Positions 1 through 7,825 are shown, numbered from the stretch's first letter. The stretch is 32,027 nt of DNA from Chloroflexota bacterium (GCA_029782215.1 JAKOVD010000189.1:1-32027), one strand, 5' to 3'. Notes: a model not told the origin generated them from the sequence alone. Numbers and translations: made by a program.

Positions 1-1
1 C

Positions 2-526
2 TACCCCGACTCCCAGAACCTCTTCACCCTGGGCAAGGCCGCCATCTACCCCACCGGCTCCTGGGAGATCGGCGTCTTCAAGCCCCAGGTCGATTTCGAG
101 ATGGGCGCCTTCAAGCCGCCCCTCCCCGAAGGCGCTGACACCTGCTACATCAGCGACCACACCGACATCGCCATGGGCATGAACCCGGCGACCAAGAACC
201 CCCAGGCGGCACGGGCGTTCCTGGAGTGGATGACGACGCCGGAGTTTGCCGATCTGTACAGCAACCAGCTCCCCGGCTTCTTCTCCCTGTCCAATCACAA
301 GATCCAGATGAAGGACGAGCTGGCCCAGACCTTCCTGGACTGGCGCGGCCAGTGCAAGAGCACCATCCGCAACTCCTACCAGATCCTCTCTCGCGGCGAG
401 CCCAACCTGGAGAATGAGCTGTGGCGGGTGAGCGCCCAGGTCATCAACGGCGACATCACCCCCGAGGAAGGCGCCAAGCAGATCCAGGACGGCCTCGCCA
501 AGTGGTACAAGCCTCAACAGCAGTAG
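2..526 (+). CDS. Sugar ABC transporter solute-binding protein, 3' end
   Basis: This is the C-terminal 174 residues of an extracellular solute-binding protein (bacterial family 1, MalE-like). The gene begins before the window and is open from base 2. The visible part contains the hinge-proximal GSWEIG stretch, a YISDHTDIAMGMNP segment and the family-typical NPQAARAFLEWMTTPEF helix (roughly residues 59-73 of the fragment). Such proteins capture a sugar outside the membrane and deliver it to the paired permeases. Two permease genes follow in the same direction after a hairpin, which fits the usual binding protein-MalF-MalG order. The N-terminus and its signal peptide are outside the window, so the ligand cannot be judged. 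Confidence 0.9.
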   Translation, partial: YPDSQNLFTLGKAAIYPTGSWEIGVFKPQVDFEMGAFKPPLPEGADTCYISDHTDIAMGMNPATKNPQAARAFLEWMTTPEFADLYSNQLPGFFSLSNHKIQMKDELAQTFLDWRGQCKSTIRNSYQILSRGEPNLENELWRVSAQVINGDITPEEGAKQIQDGLAKWYKPQQQ

Positions 527-548
527 CCGTCAAGCTGTCCTAACCTAC

Positions 549-580
549 CTGGCAGCGCCTCCGCACGGAGGCGCTGCCAG
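549..580 (+). terminator. Hairpin after the binding-protein gene
   Basis: A perfect 14-bp inverted repeat (549-562 and 567-580) with loop GCAC is followed by CCTTTT. It sits between the binding protein stop (526) and the first permease start (613). Hairpins in this position commonly act as partial terminators or mRNA stabilisers, so that binding protein is made in excess of permease. The T run is short, so termination is probably incomplete. Confidence 0.75.
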
Positions 581-612
581 CCTTTTCATCATCCGCAGCA
601 AGAGGGGACCTC

Positions 613-1551
613 ATGGCCGATGCACGCAGTCGCCCGGCAGGGCGGAAATTCCCCACCTATCTGTTCGTGTTTCTGGCGCCAGCCACGATCATCTACACCC
701 TCTTCATGGTCTATCCGCTGTTCGATTCGCTGCGTCTGAGCCTCTTCAGCACGGATCCACAGGGCAAGGAATTCTTTGTCGGAACTGCCAACTACGCGCG
801 GCTGTTCACCAATGACCTTTGGCAGCCTCGCCTGATCGGCGCCTTCCGGAACAACGTCATCTTTTTCATCATCCACATGTTGGTGCAAAACACCGTCGGC
901 CTCTTGCTGGCGGCGCTGCTGACCTCGCGCAGCATTCGGGGGCGGGGCTTCTTCCGCACGGTCTTCTTCCTGCCTACCATCCTGTCGGTGGTCATCGTCG
1001 GCTTCATCTGGCAGCTCATCCTCAGCCCGCTGTGGGGCGTGGCGGAGGGCATGATGGGTGTGGTGGGGCTGGACCGTTTCTTCCAACCGTGGCTGGGTCT
1101 GGAGGGACCCGCCCTGGTCGTGCTCTCGCTCGTTTCGGTCTGGCAGTTCATCGGCATTCCCATGATGCTGTTCTACGCCGTCCTGATCGGCATCCCGGAC
1201 GAGCTGATCGAGGCGGCGACCGTTGACGGCGCCACAGGCTGGCAGTCGTTCTGGCGGATCAAGTTCCCGCTTATCCTGCCCACGGTGGGCATCGTGGCTG
1301 TCCTCACCTTTGTGGGCAACTTCAATGCCTTTGACCTGATCTATACGACCCAGGGAGCGCTGGGGGCGCCCAATTTCAGCACGGACCTCTTCGGCACCTT
1401 CTTCTACCGCACCTTCTTCGGCCAGCAGCTCCAGCTTGGCAATCCCACCATGGGGGCCACCATTGCGGCCGTGATGTTCATGATCATCCTGACCGGCGTG
1501 CTGCTCTATATGTTCGGTTACCAGCGCCGCGTTCAGAGCTACGAGCTCTAG
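613..1551 (+). CDS. Sugar ABC transporter permease, MalF-like
   Basis: This 312-residue integral membrane protein is one half of the sugar channel. A cytoplasmic N-terminal tail precedes the first TM helix (about residues 15-37), and further helices fill the rest. The EAA loop that contacts the ATPase is visible as EAATVDGATGWQSFWRIKFPLILP (in two parts, EAATVDGA then FWRIKFPLILP, about residues 200-223). That motif is diagnostic for binding-protein-dependent permeases. The start has GAGGGGACC just upstream. The MalG partner begins 12 bp after the stop, so the two are co-translated. No ATP-binding subunit is in the window; a shared MsiK/MalK-type ATPase elsewhere is likely. Confidence 0.93.
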   Translation: MADARSRPAGRKFPTYLFVFLAPATIIYTLFMVYPLFDSLRLSLFSTDPQGKEFFVGTANYARLFTNDLWQPRLIGAFRNNVIFFIIHMLVQNTVGLLLAALLTSRSIRGRGFFRTVFFLPTILSVVIVGFIWQLILSPLWGVAEGMMGVVGLDRFFQPWLGLEGPALVVLSLVSVWQFIGIPMMLFYAVLIGIPDELIEAATVDGATGWQSFWRIKFPLILPTVGIVAVLTFVGNFNAFDLIYTTQGALGAPNFSTDLFGTFFYRTFFGQQLQLGNPTMGATIAAVMFMIILTGVLLYMFGYQRRVQSYEL

Positions 1552-1563
1552 GGAGGACTGCAC

Positions 1564-2412
1564 ATGGCGACAACCGGTGGTTCCAGCGTGCGCCAGCGAT
1601 CGAGCACGATCGTCGCTTATGTCGTGCTGCTGGGCGCGATGCTCCTGGCGCTGTTCCCTATCATCCTCATCATCCTCAACTCCTTCAAGAGCCGCAAGGC
1701 CATCTTCTCGTCGCCACTGATGCCGCCTACGCCGGAGACCTTCAGCCTGATCGGCTATGAAAAGGTGCTACAGCGTTCCCATTTCAGCACGTACTTCGCC
1801 AACAGCCTCATCGTCACCATCGGCGCGATGTTTCTGATCCTGTTCTGCGGCGCCATGGCGGCCTATGCGCTGTCAGAATATGACTTCCGCGGCAATGCCT
1901 TCCTCGGCCTGTACCTGGCCATCGGCATTATGATCCCCATCCGCCTGGGCACGGTCAGCATCCTGCGCCTGGTGGTGGCCTTGGGACTGGTCAACACGCA
2001 CCTCGCCCTGATCCTGGTCTACACCGCCATGGGGCTGCCGCTGGCCATCTTCATCCTCACCCAGTTCATGCGTCAAGTGCCCAGGGAGCTAAAAGAGGCG
2101 GCGCGCATCGACGGCGCCAGCGAATACCGCATCTTCAGCCTCGTGCTGCCGCTGGTGCGCCCGGCCATCGCCACGGTGGCCGTCTTCACCATGATCCCGA
2201 TCTGGAACGACCTGTGGTTCCCGCTGATCCTGGCCCCTGGCGAGCAGACCAAGACCGTCACCCTGGGCGCCCAGCAGTTCCTCGGCCAGTTCGTCAGCGA
2301 CTGGAACGCCGTGCTGTCCTCGCTGACGCTGGCCATGGTGCCCGTGCTTATCCTCTACCTGATCTTCTCGCGCCAGCTCATCCGCGGCATTACGGCCGGA
2401 GCGATCAAATAG
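1564..2412 (+). CDS. Sugar ABC transporter permease, MalG-like
   Basis: This 282-residue inner-membrane permease is the second half of the sugar channel. It has an N-terminal TM helix (about 15-37) and an EAA loop reading KEAARIDGASEYRIFSLVLP (about residues 177-196), followed by a final TM pair. It ends ITAGAIK, a typical MalG-like C-terminus (GLTAGAVK-type) that in MalG contacts the ATPase. A GGGAGGA ribosome site lies 6 bases before the ATG. It forms an operon with the upstream permease. A repeat-rich gap of 224 bp separates it from the next gene, so the downstream oxidoreductases may be read-through or separately promoted. Confidence 0.94.
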   Translation: MATTGGSSVRQRSSTIVAYVVLLGAMLLALFPIILIILNSFKSRKAIFSSPLMPPTPETFSLIGYEKVLQRSHFSTYFANSLIVTIGAMFLILFCGAMAAYALSEYDFRGNAFLGLYLAIGIMIPIRLGTVSILRLVVALGLVNTHLALILVYTAMGLPLAIFILTQFMRQVPRELKEAARIDGASEYRIFSLVLPLVRPAIATVAVFTMIPIWNDLWFPLILAPGEQTKTVTLGAQQFLGQFVSDWNAVLSSLTLAMVPVLILYLIFSRQLIRGITAGAIK

Positions 2413-2616
2413 CGTTGGAACGTTGGTACGTTTGAACGTTTGAACGTTTGTTTTTGTCCATTTGGCGCGACTTGTATACGTGATGCGTGATGCGTAGGAG
2501 AGAGCGCATGGTTTTCTTACGTATTACGCAGTACGGAGTACGAAGTAGGTATCACGCAACACGCGTCACGAAACACGCCTAACGTTCGAACGCTGCAACG
2601 TTTGAACGTTCCAATG
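2413..2616. repeat. Simple-repeat cluster with inverted 8-bp-unit arms
   Basis: The gap after the MalG gene begins with about 4.7 copies of an 8-bp unit (consensus CGTTTGAA, 2413-2450). It ends with the same unit inverted (2581-2616). The two 36-base arms match at about 28 positions. The core between them consists of variants of TACGTGATGCG and TACGCAGTACG. Related clusters occur at 4671-4724 and 9878-9941. I see no convincing sigma-70 promoter in it. Confidence 0.75.
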
Positions 2617-2636
2617 TCTTTTCGCAAGGAGACCCT

Positions 2637-3644
2637 ATGCGCGTAGGTATTGTTGGGGCGGGCGCCATGGGCGGCGTCCATACCGCGGGTTGGACCCAGA
2701 CCGGGGCGGAGATCGCCGGCCTGTTCGACGCGTACGAGCCGGCGGCCCAGGCGCTGGCGGCGCGGCACGGCCTCCGCGCCTATCCGAGCCTGGAGGCTTT
2801 GCTGGCCGACGTGGACGCCGTCGACCTCTGCGTGCCCACGCATCTGCACTATCCCCTGGTGCTTGAGGTCGCCGCCGCTGGCAAGCATATCCTGTGCGAG
2901 AAGCCGCTGGCCCGCACGCTGGCCGACGGCCGCGAGATGATGGACGTCGTGAGCCGCGCAGGCGTCAAGTTGATGGTGGCGCACGTCGTCCGCTTCTTCC
3001 CCGAGTACGTGCAGGCCAAGGAGGCGGTGGACGCCGGACGGGTGGGACAGGTGGCGGTGATGCGGTTCAAGCGCAACGTCTACCAGCCCAAGAAGGCGGA
3101 GGGCAACTGGTTCGTGGACTTCCAGAAATCGGGGGGCATGATCCTCGACCTGATGATCCACGACTTCGACTATGCCCGTTGGGTGGGAGGCGAGGTCACC
3201 ACCGTCTTCGCCAAGAGCATCCGGACCCAGAATCCGGCGGCAGCGAGCGATCACGGCCTGGCCATCCTCACCCACGCCAGCGGCGCCCTGACCCATGTCG
3301 AGGGTTCGTGGGCCTACCCGCCGCCGACGTTCCGCACGCAGTTCGAGATCGCCGGCTCCGGCGGGCTGCTGCTGCACGACTCGGAAGGCACGGCGCCCAT
3401 CACCGTCCGCCGGCACGGCGCGCCGGGCGAATCGTCGGACGTGCCCCTGCCGTCCAGCCCCCTGCTCGAAGACCCGTACACGACCGAGATCAAGGCCTTC
3501 TACGACGCCGTGCGTTATGACAAGCCTGTACCGGTCACGGCGGGTGACGGCCTGACCGCGCTCCAGATCGCCCTTGCCGCCATCGAGTCGGCGCAGAGCG
3601 GCCGTCCGGTGCACCTCGAATCCCTGCTGGAGGTGGTCCCATGA
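2637..3644 (+). CDS. Gfo/Idh/MocA family NAD(P)-dependent sugar oxidoreductase 1
   Basis: This 335-residue cytoplasmic dehydrogenase has a Rossmann N-terminus, GIVGAGAMGGVH (residues 4-15), the signature EKP in ILCEKPLARTL (about residues 84-94), and the catalytic-type pattern GGMILDLMIHDFDYARW in the C-terminal domain. Length and layout are normal for the family, which oxidises or reduces hydroxyls on sugars, inositols and glycosides using a bound nicotinamide cofactor. A GCAAGGAGA ribosome site precedes the ATG. The stop overlaps the next gene's first ATG (ATGA, 3641-3644), so the two oxidoreductases are translationally coupled. Position behind a sugar transporter suggests that it acts on the imported sugar. 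The exact substrate is not readable. Confidence 0.93.
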   Translation: MRVGIVGAGAMGGVHTAGWTQTGAEIAGLFDAYEPAAQALAARHGLRAYPSLEALLADVDAVDLCVPTHLHYPLVLEVAAAGKHILCEKPLARTLADGREMMDVVSRAGVKLMVAHVVRFFPEYVQAKEAVDAGRVGQVAVMRFKRNVYQPKKAEGNWFVDFQKSGGMILDLMIHDFDYARWVGGEVTTVFAKSIRTQNPAAASDHGLAILTHASGALTHVEGSWAYPPPTFRTQFEIAGSGGLLLHDSEGTAPITVRRHGAPGESSDVPLPSSPLLEDPYTTEIKAFYDAVRYDKPVPVTAGDGLTALQIALAAIESAQSGRPVHLESLLEVVP

Positions 3645-3676
3645 ACAGCCAGGGTGGTCCCGTGAACAGCCAGGGT
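3635..3676 (+). repeat. 21-bp tandem duplication of a start region
   Basis: Two copies of GGTCCC(A/G)TGAACAGCCAGGGT lie head to tail (3635-3655 and 3656-3676), differing at one base. The copies place an ATG at 3641 and a GTG at 3662 in the same frame, and a third in-frame ATG follows at 3683. The duplication therefore adds two seven-residue units (MNSQGGP, VNSQGNN) ahead of the conserved fold. Confidence 0.9.
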
Positions 3677-4687
3677 AATAACATGAGAGATCTGCGACTT
3701 GGCCTTCTCAGTTTCGCCCATGTCCACGCCGAGGCCTACGCCTATCACCTGGGCACGATGCCCGGCGTCAGGTTCGTGGGCATCGCCGACAGCGACTCGG
3801 TGCGCGGCCATGCCGCCGCCCAGCGCTACGGCGTCCGTTTCTTCCCCTCGTACCACGCCCTGCTCGACGAGGGGCTGGACGGGGTCATCATCTGCTCGGA
3901 GAACGTCCGCCACCGCGCCCTGGTGGAGCTGGCCGCCGCCGCCAGCGTCAACATCCTCTGCGAAAAGCCGCTGGCCACTACGCTGGAGGATGGGCGGGCC
4001 ATCATTGCGGCCTGCGAAGCAGCGGGCGTGGTCCTGATGACGGCCTTTCCCATGCGCTTCAGCGCGCCCGTGCGCGAGGTCAAGGCGCTCCTGGACCAGG
4101 GCGGCCTGGGCAAGGTGCTGGCCTGCAACGGCACGAACCAGGGGCAGGTGCCCAAACGCTACCGCGAGTGGTTCGTGGACAAGGAGCTCGCCGGGGGCGG
4201 CTCGGTCTTTGACCATACGGTCCACCTGGCCGACATCCTGCGCTGGTACCTTGGCAGCGAGGTCGTCGAGGTTTATGCCCAGACCAACCGCATCGTCCAT
4301 GGGGAGGACGTCGAGGTGGAGACGGGAGGGCTGCTGATGCTGACCTTCGCCGACGGGACCTTTGCCAGCATCGACTGTAGTTGGAGCCGTCCCGCCAACT
4401 ATCCCACCTGGGGCGGGCTGGGCTTCGACCTGATCGGGGAGAAGGGCGTGGTCAACGTCGACGCTTTCCGCCAGAACCTGACGGCGTACAGCAACGCCCC
4501 TGAGCATCCCGCCTGGCTGGCGTGGATGAGCGACCCGGACCGCGCCATGATCGCCGAGTTCATGGCCGCCATCCGCGAGCAGCGGACGCCTGCGGTCACC
4601 GGCTTCGACGGCTACAAGGCGATGGAGGTGGCGCTGGCGGCGTACCGTTCAGCCGAAGCCGGACAACCCGTACGTTTGAACGTTTGA
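3641..4687 (+). CDS. Gfo/Idh/MocA family oxidoreductase 2
   Basis: This second family member has 348 residues from ATG 3641, or 334 from ATG 3683. The conserved fold begins at LRLGLLSFAHVHAEAY, so 3683 may be the true start; AGGGT lies shortly before it. The usual GxGxxG dinucleotide loop is replaced by SFAHVHA, a variant I recognise in one Gfo/Idh subfamily. The EKP motif (ILCEKPLATTL) and GGSVFDHTVHLADILRW are intact, so a nicotinamide enzyme is still likely. It overlaps oxidoreductase 1 by 4 bp. The last codons and the stop (RLNV, TGA) are made of the CGTTTGAA repeat. Paired family members often work on successive oxidation states of one sugar; that role here is inferred. Confidence 0.9.
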   Translation: MNSQGGPVNSQGNNMRDLRLGLLSFAHVHAEAYAYHLGTMPGVRFVGIADSDSVRGHAAAQRYGVRFFPSYHALLDEGLDGVIICSENVRHRALVELAAAASVNILCEKPLATTLEDGRAIIAACEAAGVVLMTAFPMRFSAPVREVKALLDQGGLGKVLACNGTNQGQVPKRYREWFVDKELAGGGSVFDHTVHLADILRWYLGSEVVEVYAQTNRIVHGEDVEVETGGLLMLTFADGTFASIDCSWSRPANYPTWGGLGFDLIGEKGVVNVDAFRQNLTAYSNAPEHPAWLAWMSDPDRAMIAEFMAAIREQRTPAVTGFDGYKAMEVALAAYRSAEAGQPVRLNV

Positions 4688-4724
4688 ACGCATTTCGCAT
4701 TCCGCAGTTCGCAATTCGTGATTC
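4671..4724. repeat. Simple-repeat cluster overlapping a gene end and the next gene's start
   Basis: Two CGTTTGAA units are followed by variants of TTCGCATTCCGCAG and TTCGCAATTCGTGATTC. The cluster supplies the final codons and stop of the second oxidoreductase (stop ends at 4687) and fills the gap up to the next gene. It is related to the clusters at 2413-2616 and 9878-9941. Confidence 0.7.
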
Positions 4725-4726
4725 CC

Positions 4727-5776
4727 ATGCCAAGGCAGCTTGAACAAACGGGACCGCGCCAGGTCCGTATGACGCCGTATGAAGAAGCGCCGTTGGGCGT
4801 GGGTGAGGTGCGGGCGGCCGCCGTGCTGAGCGGGATCAGTCACGGGACAGAGATGAACCTGTACCGCGGCGCCTCGCCTTTCGCCGACAAGGTGTTCGAC
4901 ACCGATCTGCGGCTGTTCCGGCCGGCAGCGGGCCAGGCGGAGACGCCGCCCCTGGGCTACGAGTGGGTGGGCCGCGTGACGGAGACCGGCGCCGGCGTCA
5001 CACACCTGCGGCCGGGGGACACCGTACACCTGCTGTACCCTCACCGGGAGACGCACACCTTCGTGCCCGAGAACATGCCCTACCGGGGACGCCTGCAGGC
5101 CCTGCCGCCGCAGGTGACGCCCGACCAGGCGATCTTCCTGGCCCTGGGGGGCGTGGCGCTGCAGGCCGTTCACGACGCTCAGATCAAGCTGGGCGACCGC
5201 GTCGCCATCTTCGGCCTGGGCGCCATCGGCCTGCTGGCGGTGCAGATTGCCCGGCTGGATGGGGCCGTGTGGATCGACGCCGTCGACCCGATCCCGCAGC
5301 GGCGCGAACTGGCGCTGGCCTACGGGGCCGACCGCGCCCTGGACCCCGGAGGCTGTGACGTGGGCTACGCGATCAAGAGCGCCAGCAAGCAGCACGGCGC
5401 CGACGTCGCCATCGAGGTCTCCGGCCATGCCGCCGGTCTGCACGAAGCCATCCGCAGCGTCGCCAAGGCGGGGCGGGTGGTGGCAGCCGGGTTTTACCAG
5501 GGCGGGGCGGCGGCGCTGCACCTGGGCGAAGAGTGGCACCACAACCGCGTCACCATGGTCTCGAGCATGGCAGTGTGGGACTGCCCGCACCGTGACTACC
5601 CCCTCTGGGACCGGGCGCGGGTGGAAGGGGTCGTCATCGACCTGCTGGCCGCGGGCAAGCTGCGCACCGACGGCATGATCACTCACCGCTTTCCCTTCGA
5701 CCGCGCCGCCGAAGCCTATGCCTTGATCGACCACCATCCTGAAGAGGTCATCAAGGTCGTTTTGACCTATGGATGA
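4727..5776 (+). CDS. Zinc-binding-dehydrogenase-like MDR oxidoreductase, probably zinc-less
   Basis: This is a 349-residue medium-chain dehydrogenase/reductase from ATG 4727; an in-frame GTG at 4718 lies inside the repeat cluster. The N-terminal GroES-like domain carries SGISHGTEMNLYRG where alcohol dehydrogenases have a CGxCGTD-type zinc ligand, and LGYEWVG where they have GHE. Both classical catalytic zinc ligands (Cys, His) are therefore replaced. No structural-zinc cysteine cluster is visible. The Rossmann motif FGLGAIGLLAVQIARLDG (about residues 163-180) is intact. The nearest type I recognise is the SGISHGTE group, which includes BchC-like and uncharacterised sugar dehydrogenases. There is no clear Shine-Dalgarno. 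Context suggests a role on the same sugar as the Gfo/Idh pair. Confidence 0.88.
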   Translation: MPRQLEQTGPRQVRMTPYEEAPLGVGEVRAAAVLSGISHGTEMNLYRGASPFADKVFDTDLRLFRPAAGQAETPPLGYEWVGRVTETGAGVTHLRPGDTVHLLYPHRETHTFVPENMPYRGRLQALPPQVTPDQAIFLALGGVALQAVHDAQIKLGDRVAIFGLGAIGLLAVQIARLDGAVWIDAVDPIPQRRELALAYGADRALDPGGCDVGYAIKSASKQHGADVAIEVSGHAAGLHEAIRSVAKAGRVVAAGFYQGGAAALHLGEEWHHNRVTMVSSMAVWDCPHRDYPLWDRARVEGVVIDLLAAGKLRTDGMITHRFPFDRAAEAYALIDHHPEEVIKVVLTYG

Positions 5777-5798
5777 CCGCTAGACCGGGAGAACGCAC

Positions 5799-6581
5799 AT
5801 GGCACGCATCTACTACGTCGGCGATTGGGCCGTCAGCCTGGGACCGGTGTTCGCCGAGACGCCCTTCAATTACACGTACAAGGGCCTGGACATCTACTAC
5901 TACGGGCGCTGGCTGAAGGAGGCGCTGGAGAGCACGGGCGAGCACCAGGTGGAAGATGTGCCCACCTGGGACTTCTACAAGCTGGGACCGGGCGAGTACG
6001 AGCAGATCCTCGACAGCTATGACGTCATCATCTTCAGCGACGTCGAAGCCAAGAACTTCCAGTTGGCGCCGAGCTTCTTCGACCGCAAGAAGTTCGGCAC
6101 GCAGGTGCTCACCTTCCCCGACCGCGTGCGGCTGACGGTGGAGGCCGTGCACGCGGGCAAGCGGATGATGTTCTTGGGCGGATGGCTGGCGTTCACCGGC
6201 GAAATGGGCAAGGGCGGCTGGAACCGCACGCGGCTGCGGGAGATCCTGCCCGTGACCTGCCTGGACTACGAGGACCTGATCGAGAGCACGGAGGGGTACA
6301 CCGCCGAAGTGACCACCGCCGGCGCCAGCAGCCTGAGCGCGCTGGACTTCGACACCTTCCCGCCCATCCTGGGCTACAACCGCACTCTGCCGCGGGCAGA
6401 CTGTGACATACTGCTGCGCGTCAAGGAGACCGGCGATCCCCTTGTCGCCGTAGGCCAGTTCGGGGCGGGGCGTGTCCTGGCCTACATGTCAGACCCGGCC
6501 CCGCATTGGGGCTGTAACTTCGTCTTCTGGGACCAATACGCGCCGTTCTGGGTGCGCTGCCTGCGCGAGCTGCTGCGCTAG
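5799..6581 (+). CDS. Glutamine-amidotransferase-fold protein (ThuA-like / PF07090 type)
   Basis: This is a 260-residue cytoplasmic protein with an N-terminal IYYVGDW strand, a DVIIFSDVEA segment, and the family-typical FLGGWLAFTGEMGKGGW followed by ILPV (about residues 125-150). It matches the remembered pattern GGY/W-SF-G-GKG-LPV of the putative glutamine amidotransferase family PF07090. The position where true class I amidotransferases have a nucleophile Cys (GxCxG) reads GGWLAF, so glutaminase activity is unlikely. Members of this fold (e.g. ThuA) accompany Gfo/Idh enzymes in keto-sugar pathways. A GGGAGAACG ribosome site precedes the ATG, and it lies 22 bp after the dehydrogenase. It is the last gene of the cluster. 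Confidence 0.8.
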   Translation: MARIYYVGDWAVSLGPVFAETPFNYTYKGLDIYYYGRWLKEALESTGEHQVEDVPTWDFYKLGPGEYEQILDSYDVIIFSDVEAKNFQLAPSFFDRKKFGTQVLTFPDRVRLTVEAVHAGKRMMFLGGWLAFTGEMGKGGWNRTRLREILPVTCLDYEDLIESTEGYTAEVTTAGASSLSALDFDTFPPILGYNRTLPRADCDILLRVKETGDPLVAVGQFGAGRVLAYMSDPAPHWGCNFVFWDQYAPFWVRCLRELLR

Positions 6582-6600
6582 ACCCTCTTAGGACAGAAAA

Positions 6601-6632
6601 CGAGGGGAGACCACAGATTTGGTCTCCCCTCG
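6601..6632. terminator. Bidirectional terminator between convergent genes
   Basis: A perfect 12-bp stem (6601-6612 and 6621-6632) with an 8-nt loop lies between the plus-strand sugar cluster and the minus-strand gene ending at 6681. Read on the minus strand the stem is followed by TTTTCTGT, a better U tract than on the plus strand. It probably serves both genes. Confidence 0.8.
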
Positions 6633-6680
6633 TATATGGCACATCGGCTGCGGCTGGCGCTGCCGCGCCAGCATGGCGGC

Positions 6681-7472
6681 TCAGGCCGCAGGGCCGCGCA
6701 GCTTGGCCCGAGCTGCCCGGATGACGACGACCTGGCTGTAGATGACCCAGGCCAGGAACAGGGTGATCACGATCGAGCTAACCACATACACGATGGGAAT
6801 GAGGCGCTGAAGCCCGCGCGAGGTGTCCTGGACGGTGGCAAGTTGGCCGTCGATGTTGCCCAGCTCCGTGTCGATGTTGCTCAGGCGCTCGTTGGCCCGT
6901 TCCACGGCGGCCGTGACCTTGCCGATGGCGTCGCTCGCCCCGGCGCGGACCGCCGCAACCTGGGTGCGTATCTCCTGAATCGTCTGGTCCAGGTTATCCA
7001 CCCAGGTGGCCAGGTTCTCCAGCTTGGCCTTGTCCGGCTGCGGGAGCTTGACAAAAGGCAGGCGATTGATGGAACGGTAGAGCTCGACCGCCGCCTCGAG
7101 GGTCTCGCGGATGCCGGCGAACTTGGCATTGAAGGTGTCGACCCTGGACTGCAGCTCCTGCTCCTTCTCCGGCGGAAGCAGGGACATTACCAGACCCTTG
7201 TCGTTCACGTTCTGGCTGAGCTTGGTCGTGGCGTCCTGCACCGCAGTGACCTGGGAACGGATGTCGCCTACATTGGTGCGGATGTTGCCGATACTGGTGC
7301 GGCCGGCGCCGGCGATCTTCTCAACGCCGACCATCAGCTCGACGGCCGAGGTTGAGACGCGGTTGCCGACTACCCAGGTGCCGATGATTCCGGCGGCGCT
7401 GAGGACAAGGACGATGACGGCAAGGACAATGGAAATCCAGGCAAAGACGCGTTGCGAGGGGGTGGTAGCCAT
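6681..7472 (-). CDS. Membrane-anchored coiled-coil protein of unknown function
   Basis: A 263-residue protein from the ATG at 7472, which follows AGAAGG and begins MATTPSQRVF. The open frame extends to 7781, but the extra part has no conserved look. It has a TM helix near the N-terminus (about 10-32), a long heptad-rich helical region (about 55-215, e.g. NIRTNVGDIRSQV, VERANERLSNIDTELGNIDGQL) and a second TM helix near the C-terminus (about 222-247), ending RAARAKLRGPAA. The layout resembles chemoreceptor or septation-linked helical rods anchored at both ends, but no HAMP or signalling domain is visible. I do not recognise a family. It stands alone between a terminator and a divergent DoxX gene. 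Confidence 0.8.
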   Translation of the reverse strand: MATTPSQRVFAWISIVLAVIVLVLSAAGIIGTWVVGNRVSTSAVELMVGVEKIAGAGRTSIGNIRTNVGDIRSQVTAVQDATTKLSQNVNDKGLVMSLLPPEKEQELQSRVDTFNAKFAGIRETLEAAVELYRSINRLPFVKLPQPDKAKLENLATWVDNLDQTIQEIRTQVAAVRAGASDAIGKVTAAVERANERLSNIDTELGNIDGQLATVQDTSRGLQRLIPIVYVVSSIVITLFLAWVIYSQVVVIRAARAKLRGPAA

Positions 7473-7825
7473 TGAGATGAACCTTCTGCGAAGTGCAAGG
7501 TATGGGACGCTTTGGGATGAACGGGCGTAATCGTAGCAGCACGTCAGCCGTTTGTACAGTGCCAGCCAAGGTCGCGGAGACAGACTCCTGCGCACCATCA
7601 TCGCAGAATCGGACTCACCCCTACTTTCTGAAAAGTCAGGTGGCGCGAGGATGCCACTTAGCCGCCATGACGGCAAGTGGGACGCCCCACGAAAGCCAGG
7701 AAAGCAACCGTGCCAGCCGGTGCGTCCGCGCACCGGGTCAGTCACGGTCGTTGCTGTACAGGGCTGCCGCCGGCGCCCCACCTGTTGTCACTGCGGACAC
7801 CTATCCATCCCAAGAGGATTTCATT
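7473..7825. other. Divergent intergenic region
   Basis: These 353 bp separate the minus-strand coiled-coil gene from the plus-strand DoxX gene and must contain both promoters. I see only weak candidates, for example TGTACA and TACGAT 17 bp apart reading towards 7472. No strong inverted repeat, RNA gene or further coding region is apparent. Confidence 0.5.

Noticed and set aside
7473..7781. Upstream extension of the coiled-coil protein frame
   Set aside because: ATG 7472 has AGAAGG upstream and is directly followed by a plausible TM helix. The extension is random-looking.
7493..7825. Upstream extension of the DoxX frame
   Set aside because: It lacks membrane or conserved character. A good ribosome site and the family-typical start are at 7826.
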